In this document: piece after piece, positions 16,414 to 28,052 of the stretch
Layout: every line of letters begins with the position of its first letter
How positions within the stretch are numbered: the first letter of the stretch is position 1
Source of the DNA: Thermaceae bacterium
Lineage (GTDB): Bacteria; Deinococcota; Deinococci; Deinococcales; Marinithermaceae
Length of the DNA: 54,428 bases
Direction: 5' to 3'
Assembly (NCBI GenBank): GCA_026987375.1
Contig: JALSMT010000049.1
Coordinates: 1 to 54,428 of the forward strand
Program-made: the position numbers and the translations under genes
Notes under the pieces: generated by a model
Seen by the model: only the letters and a program-made list of their open reading frames with translations
The model's database searches: none
What the model was told of the DNA's origin: nothing

Positions 16414-16827
16414 ATGGAGCGGAGAATACGCGTACTCATAGCCAAACCCGGGCTCGACGGCCACGACCGCGGCGCCAAGGTAGTGGCGCGGGCGCTGCGC
16501 GACGCCGGTATGGAGGTCGTCTACACCGGCCTGCGGCAGACGCCGGAGATGATAGTCAGCGCCGCCCTGCAAGAAGACGTGGACGCGGTGGGCCTCTCGG
16601 TGCTGTCTGGCGCTCACATGCACTACTTCAAAGAGGTCAAACGCCTCTTGGACGAGCAGGGGGCCGCTGACGTTCTTTTGTTTGGCGGCGGCATCATACC
16701 CGACGAGGACGTACCCAAGCTCAAAGAAATGGGCGTCGCCGAGGTCTTTGGGCCCGGCAGCCCCACGTCGGCGATAGTCGAGTTCATCCGCCGGGCCACC
16801 GCCGAGCGCTGGCAAGAGCAGAGTTGA
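16414..16827 (+). CDS. B12-binding protein (methylmalonyl-CoA mutase C-terminal domain type)
   Basis: 137 aa, a free-standing cobalamin-binding Rossmann domain with the base-off/His-on motif DGHDRG (15-20), then [13 protein letters not shown] and [12 protein letters not shown]. It is equivalent to the small or C-terminal domain of methylmalonyl-CoA mutase. No catalytic subunit is nearby, so its partner is elsewhere. TACAAT (16401-16406) lies 7 nt before the ATG at 16414, which favours this leaderless start over the ATG at 16405 that overlaps the -10 box. Confidence 0.9.
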   Translation: MERRIRVLIAKPGLDGHDRGAKVVARALRDAGMEVVYTGLRQTPEMIVSAALQEDVDAVGLSVLSGAHMHYFKEVKRLLDEQGAADVLLFGGGIIPDEDVPKLKEMGVAEVFGPGSPTSAIVEFIRRATAERWQEQS

Positions 16828-17369
16828 GCGCCTTCTTGTACGCCGTTCTGCTGGGCTTTGGCCTGGGCAGCCTTCCTTTTGCCGTTTGGTTCGGCTGGTT
16901 ACAGAAAAAGAACCTGCTCAGCGAGGGCTCAGGCAATCCAGGGGCAATAAACGCCTTGCGGACGCTGGGTCCCGTACCCGCTGCGATGGTGCTGATCCTC
17001 GACGTATTCAAAGGCGCCGCCGCAGTGCTCTACGGCTCTTTGCTGGCGGGGTTCTGGGGCGGTTTGCTGGCGGGGCTGGCGGCAATCTTGGGCCATATCT
17101 GCTCGCCCTTGCTACATTGCCGCGGAGGCAAGGGGATAGCCGTCGCCGCGGGGGTCTGGCTGGCTGTGCAGCCCGGGGTTGCGCTGGTCGCGGCCTTGGC
17201 TTGGCTGGGCGGCTGGCTGGCTAGCAAAGACGCATACAAATCGTTTGCGATAACGGCCTTACTGCTGGCGCCGATCGCCCTTTTGCTCACGAGGTCGTGG
17301 AGCCTCGCCGCCGCGGCGCTCGCCAGCGGCGCCCTGTTGCTTTGGCGACACTGGCGCTACTTACTCTGA
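16824..17369 (+). CDS. plsY: Acyl-phosphate glycerol-3-phosphate acyltransferase PlsY
   Basis: 181 aa multi-span membrane enzyme that transfers an acyl group from acyl-phosphate to glycerol-3-phosphate, the first step of phospholipid synthesis. Diagnostic loops are [13 protein letters not shown] (PlsY motif 1), VFKGAAAV and [14 protein letters not shown]. It is slightly shorter than usual. The start is a TTG overlapping the stop of the B12-binding gene (TTGA), implying coupling. The 3' end overlaps hisD by 9 nt, tail to tail. Confidence 0.88.
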   Translation: MSAFLYAVLLGFGLGSLPFAVWFGWLQKKNLLSEGSGNPGAINALRTLGPVPAAMVLILDVFKGAAAVLYGSLLAGFWGGLLAGLAAILGHICSPLLHCRGGKGIAVAAGVWLAVQPGVALVAALAWLGGWLASKDAYKSFAITALLLAPIALLLTRSWSLAAAALASGALLLWRHWRYLL

Positions 17370-18668
17370 AGACTCGGCGCGCAGGTCGAGGGCGCGAGCG
17401 TGTGCTTCCAGCTCTTCTTCGCGGGCCAGGCGCGCGCCCAGCTCGGAAAGCTGCGCCGCCGCCTCGGAGTTGAAGGCGGTAACGGGAATTATCTTTAGGA
17501 AGTCGCGCACCGCCAGCGCGCCCGTCCAGCGGGCCGAGCCCGAGGTGGGCATGACGTGGCTGGGTCCGGCCAGGTAGTCGCCGATGGCCTCGCCGGAGTG
17601 CTCGCCCAAAAATATACCGCCGGCGTTGTTGACGTAGCCGAGCCAGTCGGTGGGCCTTTTCACAGAAAGGCAAAGGTGTTCGGGGGCGTAGAGGTCGGCC
17701 AGCTCGAGCGCGGTCTTCATGTCTTCGACCAGCACCATGCCGCCGTTTTGCAGGGCGGCGCGGGCTATCTCGGCGCGCGGCAGGGTTTCTAGCTGCTTGG
17801 CTATCTCTTCTTCAACCGCTTGCAAAACCTCTTGCTGCGGGCTGAGCAGCCAAGGCTCGGCGACGGTATCGTGCTCTGCCTGCGCCAGCATATCGGCCGC
17901 CAGAACGGCGGGGCTCGCGGACTCGTCGGCGATGATCATCGTTTCCGTCGGCCCGGCTAAGCTGTCGATTCCCACCACGCCGAACACTTCTTTTTTGGCC
18001 AGGGTGACGAAGAGGTTGCCCGGGCCCACTATCTTGTCTACCCGCGGAACCTGCTCGGTACCGTAGGCCAGCGCGGCTATGGCCTGGGCCCCGCCCATGG
18101 CGAAGAGGCGGTCGGCGCCCGCAGCCCAGGCGGCGGCTTGAATGGCGGGGTGGACGGGCGGCGGCGTGGCTATTATTACCTCGGCGACGCCCGCGACCCG
18201 CGCCAGCACCACGGTATGCAGCACCGTGGAGAGCAGCGGGGCGCTGCCGCCGGGCACATAGGCGCCGATGCGGCGGATGGGGCGCACTACCTGCGCCAGC
18301 ATTCCCTTGGGGGTGGCGGCCAGGAAGCCGCCCTTGGGTTCCTTGCGGTGGAACTTCTCCAATCGTTCGCGGGCTATCCCCAAGGCCTCGCGCAGGTCCG
18401 AGTCCATGTCTTCGTAGGCTTCGCGCCACTCGCGCTTGGGTATTTCGTAGCTGGCGTGCTTGTCCAGCTTGACGCTCCACTCGTCAAGGGCCGTCTGGCC
18501 GCGTGCGACTACGTCGGCGATTATGCGTTTGACCGCCTCTTCGGCGCTCAGCGGCTCGCCGAATACCTTGGCGATGCTCGCGGTCAGCCTTTCGCTGAGG
18601 GGAAACTCGAGCCTGCGCGCGGCGAAACGACCGCGCACCTCTTTCGTGGAATACCTGGGCGCCACCAT
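17361..18668 (-). CDS. hisD: Histidinol dehydrogenase
   Basis: 435 aa. Oxidises L-histidinol to histidine in two NAD-dependent steps. Conserved blocks include [38 protein letters not shown] (zinc ligands), [10 protein letters not shown] with the catalytic Glu-His pair and [14 protein letters not shown]. Length is typical. AGGTGAG lies just before the ATG. It sits 3 nt downstream of the DUF3108-like gene, so the two are co-transcribed. No other his genes are nearby. Confidence 0.95.
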   Translation of the reverse strand: MVAPRYSTKEVRGRFAARRLEFPLSERLTASIAKVFGEPLSAEEAVKRIIADVVARGQTALDEWSVKLDKHASYEIPKREWREAYEDMDSDLREALGIARERLEKFHRKEPKGGFLAATPKGMLAQVVRPIRRIGAYVPGGSAPLLSTVLHTVVLARVAGVAEVIIATPPPVHPAIQAAAWAAGADRLFAMGGAQAIAALAYGTEQVPRVDKIVGPGNLFVTLAKKEVFGVVGIDSLAGPTETMIIADESASPAVLAADMLAQAEHDTVAEPWLLSPQQEVLQAVEEEIAKQLETLPRAEIARAALQNGGMVLVEDMKTALELADLYAPEHLCLSVKRPTDWLGYVNNAGGIFLGEHSGEAIGDYLAGPSHVMPTSGSARWTGALAVRDFLKIIPVTAFNSEAAAQLSELGARLAREEELEAHARALDLRAESSE

Positions 18669-18671
18669 GAC

Positions 18672-19319
18672 TCACCTCCGCCGCCGCCGCCGGCGGCCGC
18701 CGCGACGTCGCGACTTCTTTTTGGGTTTTTCTTCCGGTTCTGGTTCCTCTACTATCTCGCTCAAGAACGATTCGAAGATGTGTTCTCCCACCTGCTGGGA
18801 AAACTTGAGGGGGTGGCCCTCCTCGTCAAAATATATCAGGCTGATTCCAGGGCGCAGCCGCCACGCTCTGGCGCGAGTGTCGCCCCAGGGCATTTCCAGG
18901 GTTTCGTCGGAGAGCCTTTCGGCGTGGACCCGGCCGCCCAGCAGCGGCAAAGTAAGAGCCTCCGCGGATGAGCGCGAGAGAGCCAGGATGAGCGAGAGCG
19001 GATCGTGATAATCAACCGTGTAAGGCAACAGGAACTCGGGCTCGCCGCGGGTCACCACCACGCCGTCATCACGTAAGAACTCCACCTCGTAGACCTTGTT
19101 TTGGCGGCCTTCGACGCGCTCGGAAAACTTGAGGGGAATACCGCGCTCGTCCATTTCGCTGACCCAGCGCTGCTTACTGCGCGGCAGCGGCAGGGCTACG
19201 TCGGCGTTGAGGGTCAGCCGCAGACCCTTTTTGCTGCGTTCGTAACGCAGCTGCTGCTCACCCGCCTCGCGACCCGCGTAGCTGAGCTTGTACTTGAGTA
19301 GAACCGGCGCCTTCACCAT
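18672..19319 (-). CDS. DUF3108-like protein with Arg-rich tail
   Basis: About 215 aa, mainly predicted beta strands ([20 protein letters not shown], then [17 protein letters not shown]), resembling DUF3108 proteins. No signal peptide is seen, which is unusual for that family. The C-terminus is an acidic linker (VEEPEPEE) followed by a run of Lys and Arg ending in seven consecutive Arg, which may bind nucleic acid or anionic membrane. TAGCAT (19329-19324) lies 4 nt before the ATG at 19319 and 7 nt before a GTG at 19316. By the leaderless spacing used elsewhere, the GTG may be the true start. Family assignment is tentative. Confidence 0.65.
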   Translation of the reverse strand: MVKAPVLLKYKLSYAGREAGEQQLRYERSKKGLRLTLNADVALPLPRSKQRWVSEMDERGIPLKFSERVEGRQNKVYEVEFLRDDGVVVTRGEPEFLLPYTVDYHDPLSLILALSRSSAEALTLPLLGGRVHAERLSDETLEMPWGDTRARAWRLRPGISLIYFDEEGHPLKFSQQVGEHIFESFLSEIVEEPEPEEKPKKKSRRRGGRRRRRRR

Positions 19320-19397
19320 GTCCATGCTACATCATGCCCATATTTGGGGAATAGGCGGCACTGTTCACACTTGTCGCCTCCCTGTAGACTGAGGCTT

Positions 19398-21199
<1,802 letters not shown>

Positions 21200-21203
<4 letters not shown>

Positions 21204-21556
21204 CGCTCCGCGCCGTAGACGCGCGCCTCCCGGAAGAAGGCCGCCCAGGCGAACCAGAGGGTGTTGTCGTGGGTTAGCGGCGCGAGCCTGCGGCCCGTCA
21301 GGGGCCCGGTGAGGGCCCGACCCCGCAGGTCCCAGCGGCTCTTCGTCTACAGGTCTACGAAGCCCTCGTCGTCCCAGGCGAAGGCGAGCTCGCGGCCCGC
21401 GAGCCGCCGCTCGAAGACGCCCGCCGCCCACAGATCACCCCCGAGATCGGCGAGAAGATGAGGTGTGAGCTCATCGGCGCCGTGCTTGACGTAGAACATG
21501 TCCGGGGCGGCATTCCCCGGATCCGGATAAAGGACCTTCAGCCAACTTGCTTTCCG
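21200..21556 (-). pseudogene. DUF3179 gene remnant (C-terminal part)
   Basis: Minus-strand translation gives a continuous C-terminal fragment of a DUF3179 protein: WLKVLYPDPGNAAPDMFYV, then FERRLAGRELAFAWDDEGF, a TAG stop at 21349-21347, then SRWDLRGRALTGPLTGRRL and DNTLWFAWAAFF. There is no start codon or N-terminal domain. At about 21557 the GC-rich frame gives way abruptly to AT-rich DNA, so the 5' part was probably lost when that DNA arrived. Function of the family is unknown. Confidence 0.75.
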
Positions 21557-21582
21557 CTACGTACAGGTACGTAAATATATCG

Positions 21583-22188
21583 CTACGGACATGCTGCGTA
21601 CAGTGCGCAATACGATAGATAGTATTCTGAAATATCAGAAATCCAATTACTTAAAATATGACCTTTGTGATCCCATGCTCCCCAGCCGTCAGTTGCAGCA
21701 AGATATCTATAATAATGGTTTTGTCGAGCGTAACCGAAAGGGTTGCCATCGTTCATGCAATCTACTCTCAAGACAATGCCTTCGCAATGACTGTGTGAAC
21801 CTTGATAGCAATAATCACCTAATGGCTCTATTTTATCGGATTATTCGGGTTCTTCGGGTGATGCCTTATCCGGCGCAACCTCGTTTGGGTGGAAGCGAAT
21901 AGGCGTAGTCGTCGACTTCAGCGACTTCTTGATCAAGAGTTTCCTGCTCCTGAACTCCTCCAGCTCGGTGCCCAACACCCGTTTCAAGAAAGCCTGGTCA
22001 TCAGGCGCCAACTCATCAAAGCGCCTCCAACCTTGATGGCGCAGTTCCTCATAAGTATACGTCGTGGAATCGTCAGTTGCTGAAACCGCGGCTTGCGAGC
22101 TTTGATTTTTAGTGTTGCAACCCGAAAACCAAACCAGGCTTAAAGCCACCCCAAACAAAAAGCGATCCCATCCACTTAAGCGTATAAT
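21583..22188 (-). pseudogene. Lipoprotein gene with in-frame TAA and non-standard start
   Basis: On the minus strand one reading frame runs from 22188 to 21583 with a single TAA at 21843-21841. The first part has a basic N-terminus, a hydrophobic helix and the lipobox VWFSGC, then about 90 polar residues. After the TAA the frame continues for about 85 codons rich in Cys, Tyr and Trp (GDYCYQGSHSHCEGIVLRVD, GWGAWDHKGH). GGAGGG (22199-22194) is followed 5 nt later by ATT, not ATG; the first standard alternative is a TTG at 22158. Either the gene is recently inactivated, or it encodes a 115-aa lipoprotein with a separate downstream ORF. No family recognised. Confidence 0.5.
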
Positions 22189-22206
22189 TTTTGCCCTCCG
22201 ACCTAA

Positions 22207-23763
<1,557 letters not shown>

Positions 23764-23794
23764 GCGACGCCCGCCCGCGCCGTAGCAGCAAAAC

Positions 23795-23831
23795 GGCGGC
23801 GGGCTTTCGCGAGACGCGAAAGCCCGCCGCC
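23795..23831. terminator. Terminator after tyrosine phenol-lyase
   Basis: A perfect 17-bp stem (23795-23811 with 23815-23831) closes an AGA loop. It is followed by TTCGCATCTTTCTT. It separates the upstream gene from the argS promoter at 23850. Confidence 0.85.
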
Positions 23832-23864
23832 TTCGCATCTTTCTTCCGGTAGAATGGCAGCCTG

Positions 23865-25685
23865 ATGACAGGCGTCAAGGTTTCCCTACAACGCGCAATA
23901 GCCCAGGCGCTCGAGCGCCTGGGCGTTATGGAGCCGCCAGAGATCGACGTTCAAGAAACGCCGGCGGAAAAAGCCGGCGACTACGGTACGCCGGTAGCGT
24001 TTCAGCTGGCGCGGCAGCTGCGTAAAGCGCCGCCGCTAATCGCTCGGGAGCTGGCGGAAAAGGTAGTTTTGCCCGAGGGCGTGCTAAGGGTGGACGTCGC
24101 CGGCGGCTACGTCAACTTCTTCTACGATCCGGCTTTTCTGGTCCGCGCCGCAGCCCAGCCGCTCGAGCCCGCGCGCAAACAGGGCGGCAAGGTGCTGGTG
24201 GAGCACACCTCGGTCAACCCCAACAAGGAGCTGCACGTGGGGCACCTGCGCAACGTCGCCCTGGGGGACGCCATCGCCCGCATCCTCGACTTCGCCGGCC
24301 GGCGCGTCGAGGTGCTCAACTACATCGACGACACCGGCCGCCAGTCGGCCGAGAGCCTGTTCGCGCTCGAGCACTACGGCCTTGCCCACGACGGCGCTAA
24401 GAAGTACGACCACTGGGTCGGCGAGGCCTACGTGCGCCTGCACCGCGAGATGGCCGATGCTGAGGCGAAGGCGCGGCTGGAGCCGGCCATCCGCGCGGTG
24501 CTGCAGCGGCTCGAGGCCGGCGAACTGCGCGGCGAGATCGAGAAGCTGCTCGCCGCCCAGCTGGAGACGATGTGGAACCTGAACGCCGAGTACGACGTGC
24601 TCGTCTGGGAGTCCGACATCGTGCGCGAGGGGTTGCTGCAGCGGGCGCTCGCGCTGCTGGAGCAGACCCCCTACGTCAGCCGCCCCAGTGAGGGCAAGTA
24701 CGCCGGCGCGCTGGTGATGGACACCTCGGCCTTCATCGAGGGCATGGAAGACCCCTACCTGGTGCTGCTCCGCTCCGACGGCACCGCCACCTACACGGCC
24801 AAAGACATCGCCTTCCAGTTCTGGAAGATGGGCCTGCTCTCGGGGCTGCGCTTCCGCCCCTTCACCCGCCAGCCCTCGGGGCGCGAGCTCTACAGCAGCC
24901 ACCCCGAGGGCGAACCCATGCCCTTCGGAGGCGCCGAGGAGACGATCAACGTCATCGACGTGCGCCAGAGCTACCCCCAGCAGGTACTGAAGGCGGCGCT
25001 CGAGGCCGCCGGCCGCCACGACCTGGCCGAAGGCGCCTACCACCTGGCCTACGAGACCGTGCTGCTCGAGGGGCGGCCGCTCTCGGGCCGCAAGGGGCAC
25101 ACCGTCAGCGTCGACGAGGTGCTCGAAGAGGCGGTGCGGCGCGCCCGCGCGGTGATCGCCGAGAAGAACCCGCAGCTGGCGGACGCCGACGATGTGGCGC
25201 GCACGGTGGGCATCGGCGCGGTCCGCTTCGCCATGGTCAAGACCGAACCCAAAAAGCAGATCGACTTCCGCTGGGAGCAGGCGCTCAGCTTCGAGGGCGA
25301 CGCCGCCCCCTACCTGCAGTACGCCCACGCCCGCGCCGCCTCGATTCTGCGCAAAGCCGCCGAGCAGGGCGCGGACGACGAACCCGACTTCGCCCGGGCC
25401 ACCCCCTACGAGGTGGAGCTGGCCAAGGTGCTGCTGCGCTTCGAGGAGTCGGTGCAAAAATCGGCCGAGCTGAAGACGCCCCACGTGCTGGCCCAGTACC
25501 TGCTCGACCTGGCCGCCGCCTGGAACGCCTATTACAACGCCAAGCAAGGCGGACGCGCCGCCACGCCGGTGCTGAGCGCTGCAAAAGGCCTGCGGGGACT
25601 GCGTTTAGCGCTGGTGAGGGCTCTCAAAAGCAACATGGCTACGGGGCTGCGCCTGCTGGGCATTGGGGCGCCGCAGGCCATGTAA
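23865..25685 (+). CDS. argS: Arginyl-tRNA synthetase
   Basis: 606 aa class I synthetase charging tRNA(Arg). It has the N-terminal additional domain, the HIGH-type motif ELHVGHLRN near residues 123-131, the ArgRS-characteristic FQFWKMGLL region and a KMSKS-type loop degenerated to LSGRKGHTVSVDEVL. The C-terminal anticodon-binding DALR helix bundle ends TGLRLLGI. TAGAAT (23850-23855) lies 9 nt before the ATG, suggesting a near-leaderless transcript. Codon usage changes sharply near 24180 and again near 25540. Confidence 0.96.
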   Translation: MTGVKVSLQRAIAQALERLGVMEPPEIDVQETPAEKAGDYGTPVAFQLARQLRKAPPLIARELAEKVVLPEGVLRVDVAGGYVNFFYDPAFLVRAAAQPLEPARKQGGKVLVEHTSVNPNKELHVGHLRNVALGDAIARILDFAGRRVEVLNYIDDTGRQSAESLFALEHYGLAHDGAKKYDHWVGEAYVRLHREMADAEAKARLEPAIRAVLQRLEAGELRGEIEKLLAAQLETMWNLNAEYDVLVWESDIVREGLLQRALALLEQTPYVSRPSEGKYAGALVMDTSAFIEGMEDPYLVLLRSDGTATYTAKDIAFQFWKMGLLSGLRFRPFTRQPSGRELYSSHPEGEPMPFGGAEETINVIDVRQSYPQQVLKAALEAAGRHDLAEGAYHLAYETVLLEGRPLSGRKGHTVSVDEVLEEAVRRARAVIAEKNPQLADADDVARTVGIGAVRFAMVKTEPKKQIDFRWEQALSFEGDAAPYLQYAHARAASILRKAAEQGADDEPDFARATPYEVELAKVLLRFEESVQKSAELKTPHVLAQYLLDLAAAWNAYYNAKQGGRAATPVLSAAKGLRGLRLALVRALKSNMATGLRLLGIGAPQAM

Positions 25686-25726
25686 TATTTAACCGTTGCT
25701 CAAAGAATCGCTTTATACTGGCTGAG

Positions 25727-26797
25727 ATGTACGTCTTCGGAAGAACCGCCAAGGCGCTGGTCGTCGCTGCTGTGGTCTTGACCGTAGCCGCCCAGGTTCT
25801 GGCGGCTGCCGACGCCGCCGAGGCGGCGCGCGTCAAGGTCATCGGGCAGTCCATGCCGGCGGTGGTCAAAATTCACGGCACCCCTACCTACAGCGGCTCC
25901 GATCAGGGCGCGGTTTGGGGCTCGGGGTTCTTCTACTCGACCGAGCGCATAGTCACGAACTACCACGTGGTGGACGGCCTAAAAGGGCTTACGGTCACGC
26001 TAAACGACGGTCGCAGCTACCCCGCGGAAGTATTCGCGGTAGACCGGGGGATAGACATCGCAATCTTGCAGGTTCACGGCGCCTCGGCGCCCGCTAAGTT
26101 GGTTTTTTCCCCGGCCAAGGAGGTAATGGCTGGTCAGACGGCCATCGTTCTGGGCTCGCCCTTTGGCAAGCGCAACTTGGTTTCGCTGGGGGTAATAGCG
26201 GGCAGCGGACCCTTTGACTTCGCAAACCAGGTCGGCGAGGGCGATATTGGCGTCGAGATACCCGAGATTCTCTACACCGACGCTCGGGTGGAGCCAGGCA
26301 ACTCGGGCGGTCCGCTGCTGGACGGCCAAGGGCGGGTTATCGGCGTCGTAGACGCCGTTCTCGGCGGCGCCAGCGGTATTGGCGGCTTGGGCATAGCCAT
26401 TCCCGCGCGGCTGGTGGTGCAGAGCATTCACGACCTCGAAGAGTTTGGCGTACCGCAACGCGGCTGGCTGGGGGCGGTGCTGGTAGACCTTTCTGAGCTC
26501 GACCCTTTGACGCTGCGGCTGGCGGGGCTGGAGAGCGCCCAGGGGGCGATGGTGGATCGCGTGCAGCACGGCTCGCCCGCTGAAAAGGTGGGTCTGCAGG
26601 GCGCGCGCCGCGACAGGTACGGCAAGCTGGTGGAGCTGGGCGACGTCATAGTCGCCGTAAACGATAAGGCGGTGGCCAGCCGCTACGACCTCATTCGCGA
26701 GATCGCCAGGTACCGTTCGGGAGACCAGGTAAAACTAACCATCTGGAGGAACGGCAAGAAAATTGAGGTAACTCTGCGACTCAGCGCCAGACAGTAG
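25727..26797 (+). CDS. HtrA/DegP-like S1C serine protease with PDZ domain
   Basis: 356 aa. An N-terminal hydrophobic signal (about 8-27, ending VLAAA) exports the protein. The trypsin-like triad is H80 (TNYHVVD), D110 (DRGIDIAIL) and S193 (EPGNSGGPLL). A single PDZ domain occupies about 245-350 and contains GSPAEKVGL. Such proteases degrade or refold damaged envelope proteins. TATACT (25714-25719) ends 7 nt before the ATG, a leaderless start. It is followed 16 nt later by the kinase pair, with no obvious terminator. Confidence 0.93.
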   Translation: MYVFGRTAKALVVAAVVLTVAAQVLAAADAAEAARVKVIGQSMPAVVKIHGTPTYSGSDQGAVWGSGFFYSTERIVTNYHVVDGLKGLTVTLNDGRSYPAEVFAVDRGIDIAILQVHGASAPAKLVFSPAKEVMAGQTAIVLGSPFGKRNLVSLGVIAGSGPFDFANQVGEGDIGVEIPEILYTDARVEPGNSGGPLLDGQGRVIGVVDAVLGGASGIGGLGIAIPARLVVQSIHDLEEFGVPQRGWLGAVLVDLSELDPLTLRLAGLESAQGAMVDRVQHGSPAEKVGLQGARRDRYGKLVELGDVIVAVNDKAVASRYDLIREIARYRSGDQVKLTIWRNGKKIEVTLRLSARQ

Positions 26798-26812
26798 ACC
26801 GGGAGAGACCAC

Positions 26813-27412
26813 GTGTATATCGCTATCGAAGGACCTATCGGCGTCGGCAAAACAACTCTCACTCGTCACCTGGCGCAGGCGCTGGAGGGAGAAGCCCTCT
26901 ATGAGGTGGTAGAAGAAAACCCCTTTTTGCCGCTTTTTTACGAAGACCCGCAGCACTTCGCCTTCAAGGTGCAGGTCTTCTTTTTACTCTCGCGTTACAA
27001 GCAGCTGCAGCCGCTGGCGCAGCCGCCCCTCTTCGAGGGCGCCGTAATCGCCGACTACCTCTTCGATAAAGACTATATATTCGCCTCCCTAAACCTCCAA
27101 GGCAACGAGTGGGAACTCTACCAGGACCTCTATCAGAACCTGGCTCCGCGCATTCCCGCGCCCGACCTGACCATCTACCTGCGGGCGCCGCTGAGCGTCT
27201 TGCTCGAGCGCATTCGCCGGCGCGGCCGCGACTTTGAGCGCGACATCGACCCTGGTTACCTAGAGCGTCTCAGCAGGTCTTACGACGAACATTTTTCCAG
27301 TTACCGCGGCCGCCTCTGGGTATTCGACAACAGCGACGTAAACTACGCCGCAGACCCCGAAGCAGCCCACTGGGTGACCCGGCAGGTGCTGGCGCGCGCC
27401 AGCGTAGACTAA
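26813..27412 (+). CDS. Deoxynucleoside kinase, copy 1
   Basis: 199 aa dNK-family kinase of the purine/pyrimidine deoxynucleoside salvage pathway. The P-loop is GPIGVGKTT (7-15), with EENPFLPLFY and the LID arginines in RRRGRDFERDI. The usual DRS/DRT motif is replaced by ADYLFDKDYIF, as in bacterial deoxyguanosine kinase-like proteins. It starts at GTG after GGGAGAG. It is 10 nt upstream of a second, diverged copy. Substrate preference is inferred. Confidence 0.88.
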   Translation: MYIAIEGPIGVGKTTLTRHLAQALEGEALYEVVEENPFLPLFYEDPQHFAFKVQVFFLLSRYKQLQPLAQPPLFEGAVIADYLFDKDYIFASLNLQGNEWELYQDLYQNLAPRIPAPDLTIYLRAPLSVLLERIRRRGRDFERDIDPGYLERLSRSYDEHFSSYRGRLWVFDNSDVNYAADPEAAHWVTRQVLARASVD

Positions 27413-27421
27413 GGGCGACGT

Positions 27422-28048
27422 ATGTATATCGCGATAGCTGGCAACATCGGGTCGGGAAAGTCTACGCTGACGGCGCTTCTGGCCGGGCGCTACCGTCTTC
27501 ATCCCGTTTACGAGGCCGTGGAGGAAAACCCCTACCTGGCCGACTTTTACGCCGACATGCAGAGCTGGGCCTTTCATTCGCAGATATTCTTTCTCTCCAA
27601 GAGGCTTGAGCAGCACCTCAGCGAAATAAACCGGCGCAGCCGCGTGGTGCAAGACCGCACCGTCTTTGAGGACGCCCGCGTTTTTGCACGCAACCTGCAC
27701 CAGTGCGGCTACATCTCGGACCGCGACTGGCGGACGTATTTGGGCCTCTTCGACGGCATTGCCCGCGCCCTGCGACGGCCCGATTTGCTCATCTACATTC
27801 GCGCCGGCGTGGCCACCCTGCGGGAGAGAATACACAAACGGGGGCGCGAGTATGAGCGCAGCATCGCCGACGAGTACCTGGCGGGGCTCAACCAGTTGTA
27901 CGAAGAGTGGGTGGGGTCGGTCAAAGACGTGCCGGTTTTGACTTTGCCGGCGGACGACCTGGACTTCGTAGAAAACCCCGAAGACCGCGGCTGGATCTAC
28001 CAGCAGCTCGAGGTGCGCGGCCTGCAACCCTACGAGTTATTCGAGTGA
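27422..28048 (+). CDS. Deoxynucleoside kinase, copy 2
   Basis: 208 aa. P-loop GNIGSGKST (7-15), EENPYLADFY, the substrate motif QDRTVFEDARVFARN and the LID sequence HKRGREYERSI. The intact DRT motif resembles deoxyadenosine/deoxycytidine kinases. Together with copy 1 it recalls the paired kinases of Lactobacillus and Bacillus, where the two differ in base specificity and may form heterodimers. It is followed 5 nt later by murE. Confidence 0.9.
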   Translation: MYIAIAGNIGSGKSTLTALLAGRYRLHPVYEAVEENPYLADFYADMQSWAFHSQIFFLSKRLEQHLSEINRRSRVVQDRTVFEDARVFARNLHQCGYISDRDWRTYLGLFDGIARALRRPDLLIYIRAGVATLRERIHKRGREYERSIADEYLAGLNQLYEEWVGSVKDVPVLTLPADDLDFVENPEDRGWIYQQLEVRGLQPYELFE

Positions 28049-28052
28049 AGCC

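Noticed and set aside
21261-21461. Plus-strand 66-codon Arg/Ser-rich frame after lepA
   Set aside because: Antisense to the DUF3179 remnant, whose minus-strand translation gives recognisable motifs.
24084-25547. 487-codon minus-strand frame opposite argS
   Set aside because: Antisense shadow caused by extreme GC3; no motif and no initiation signals.
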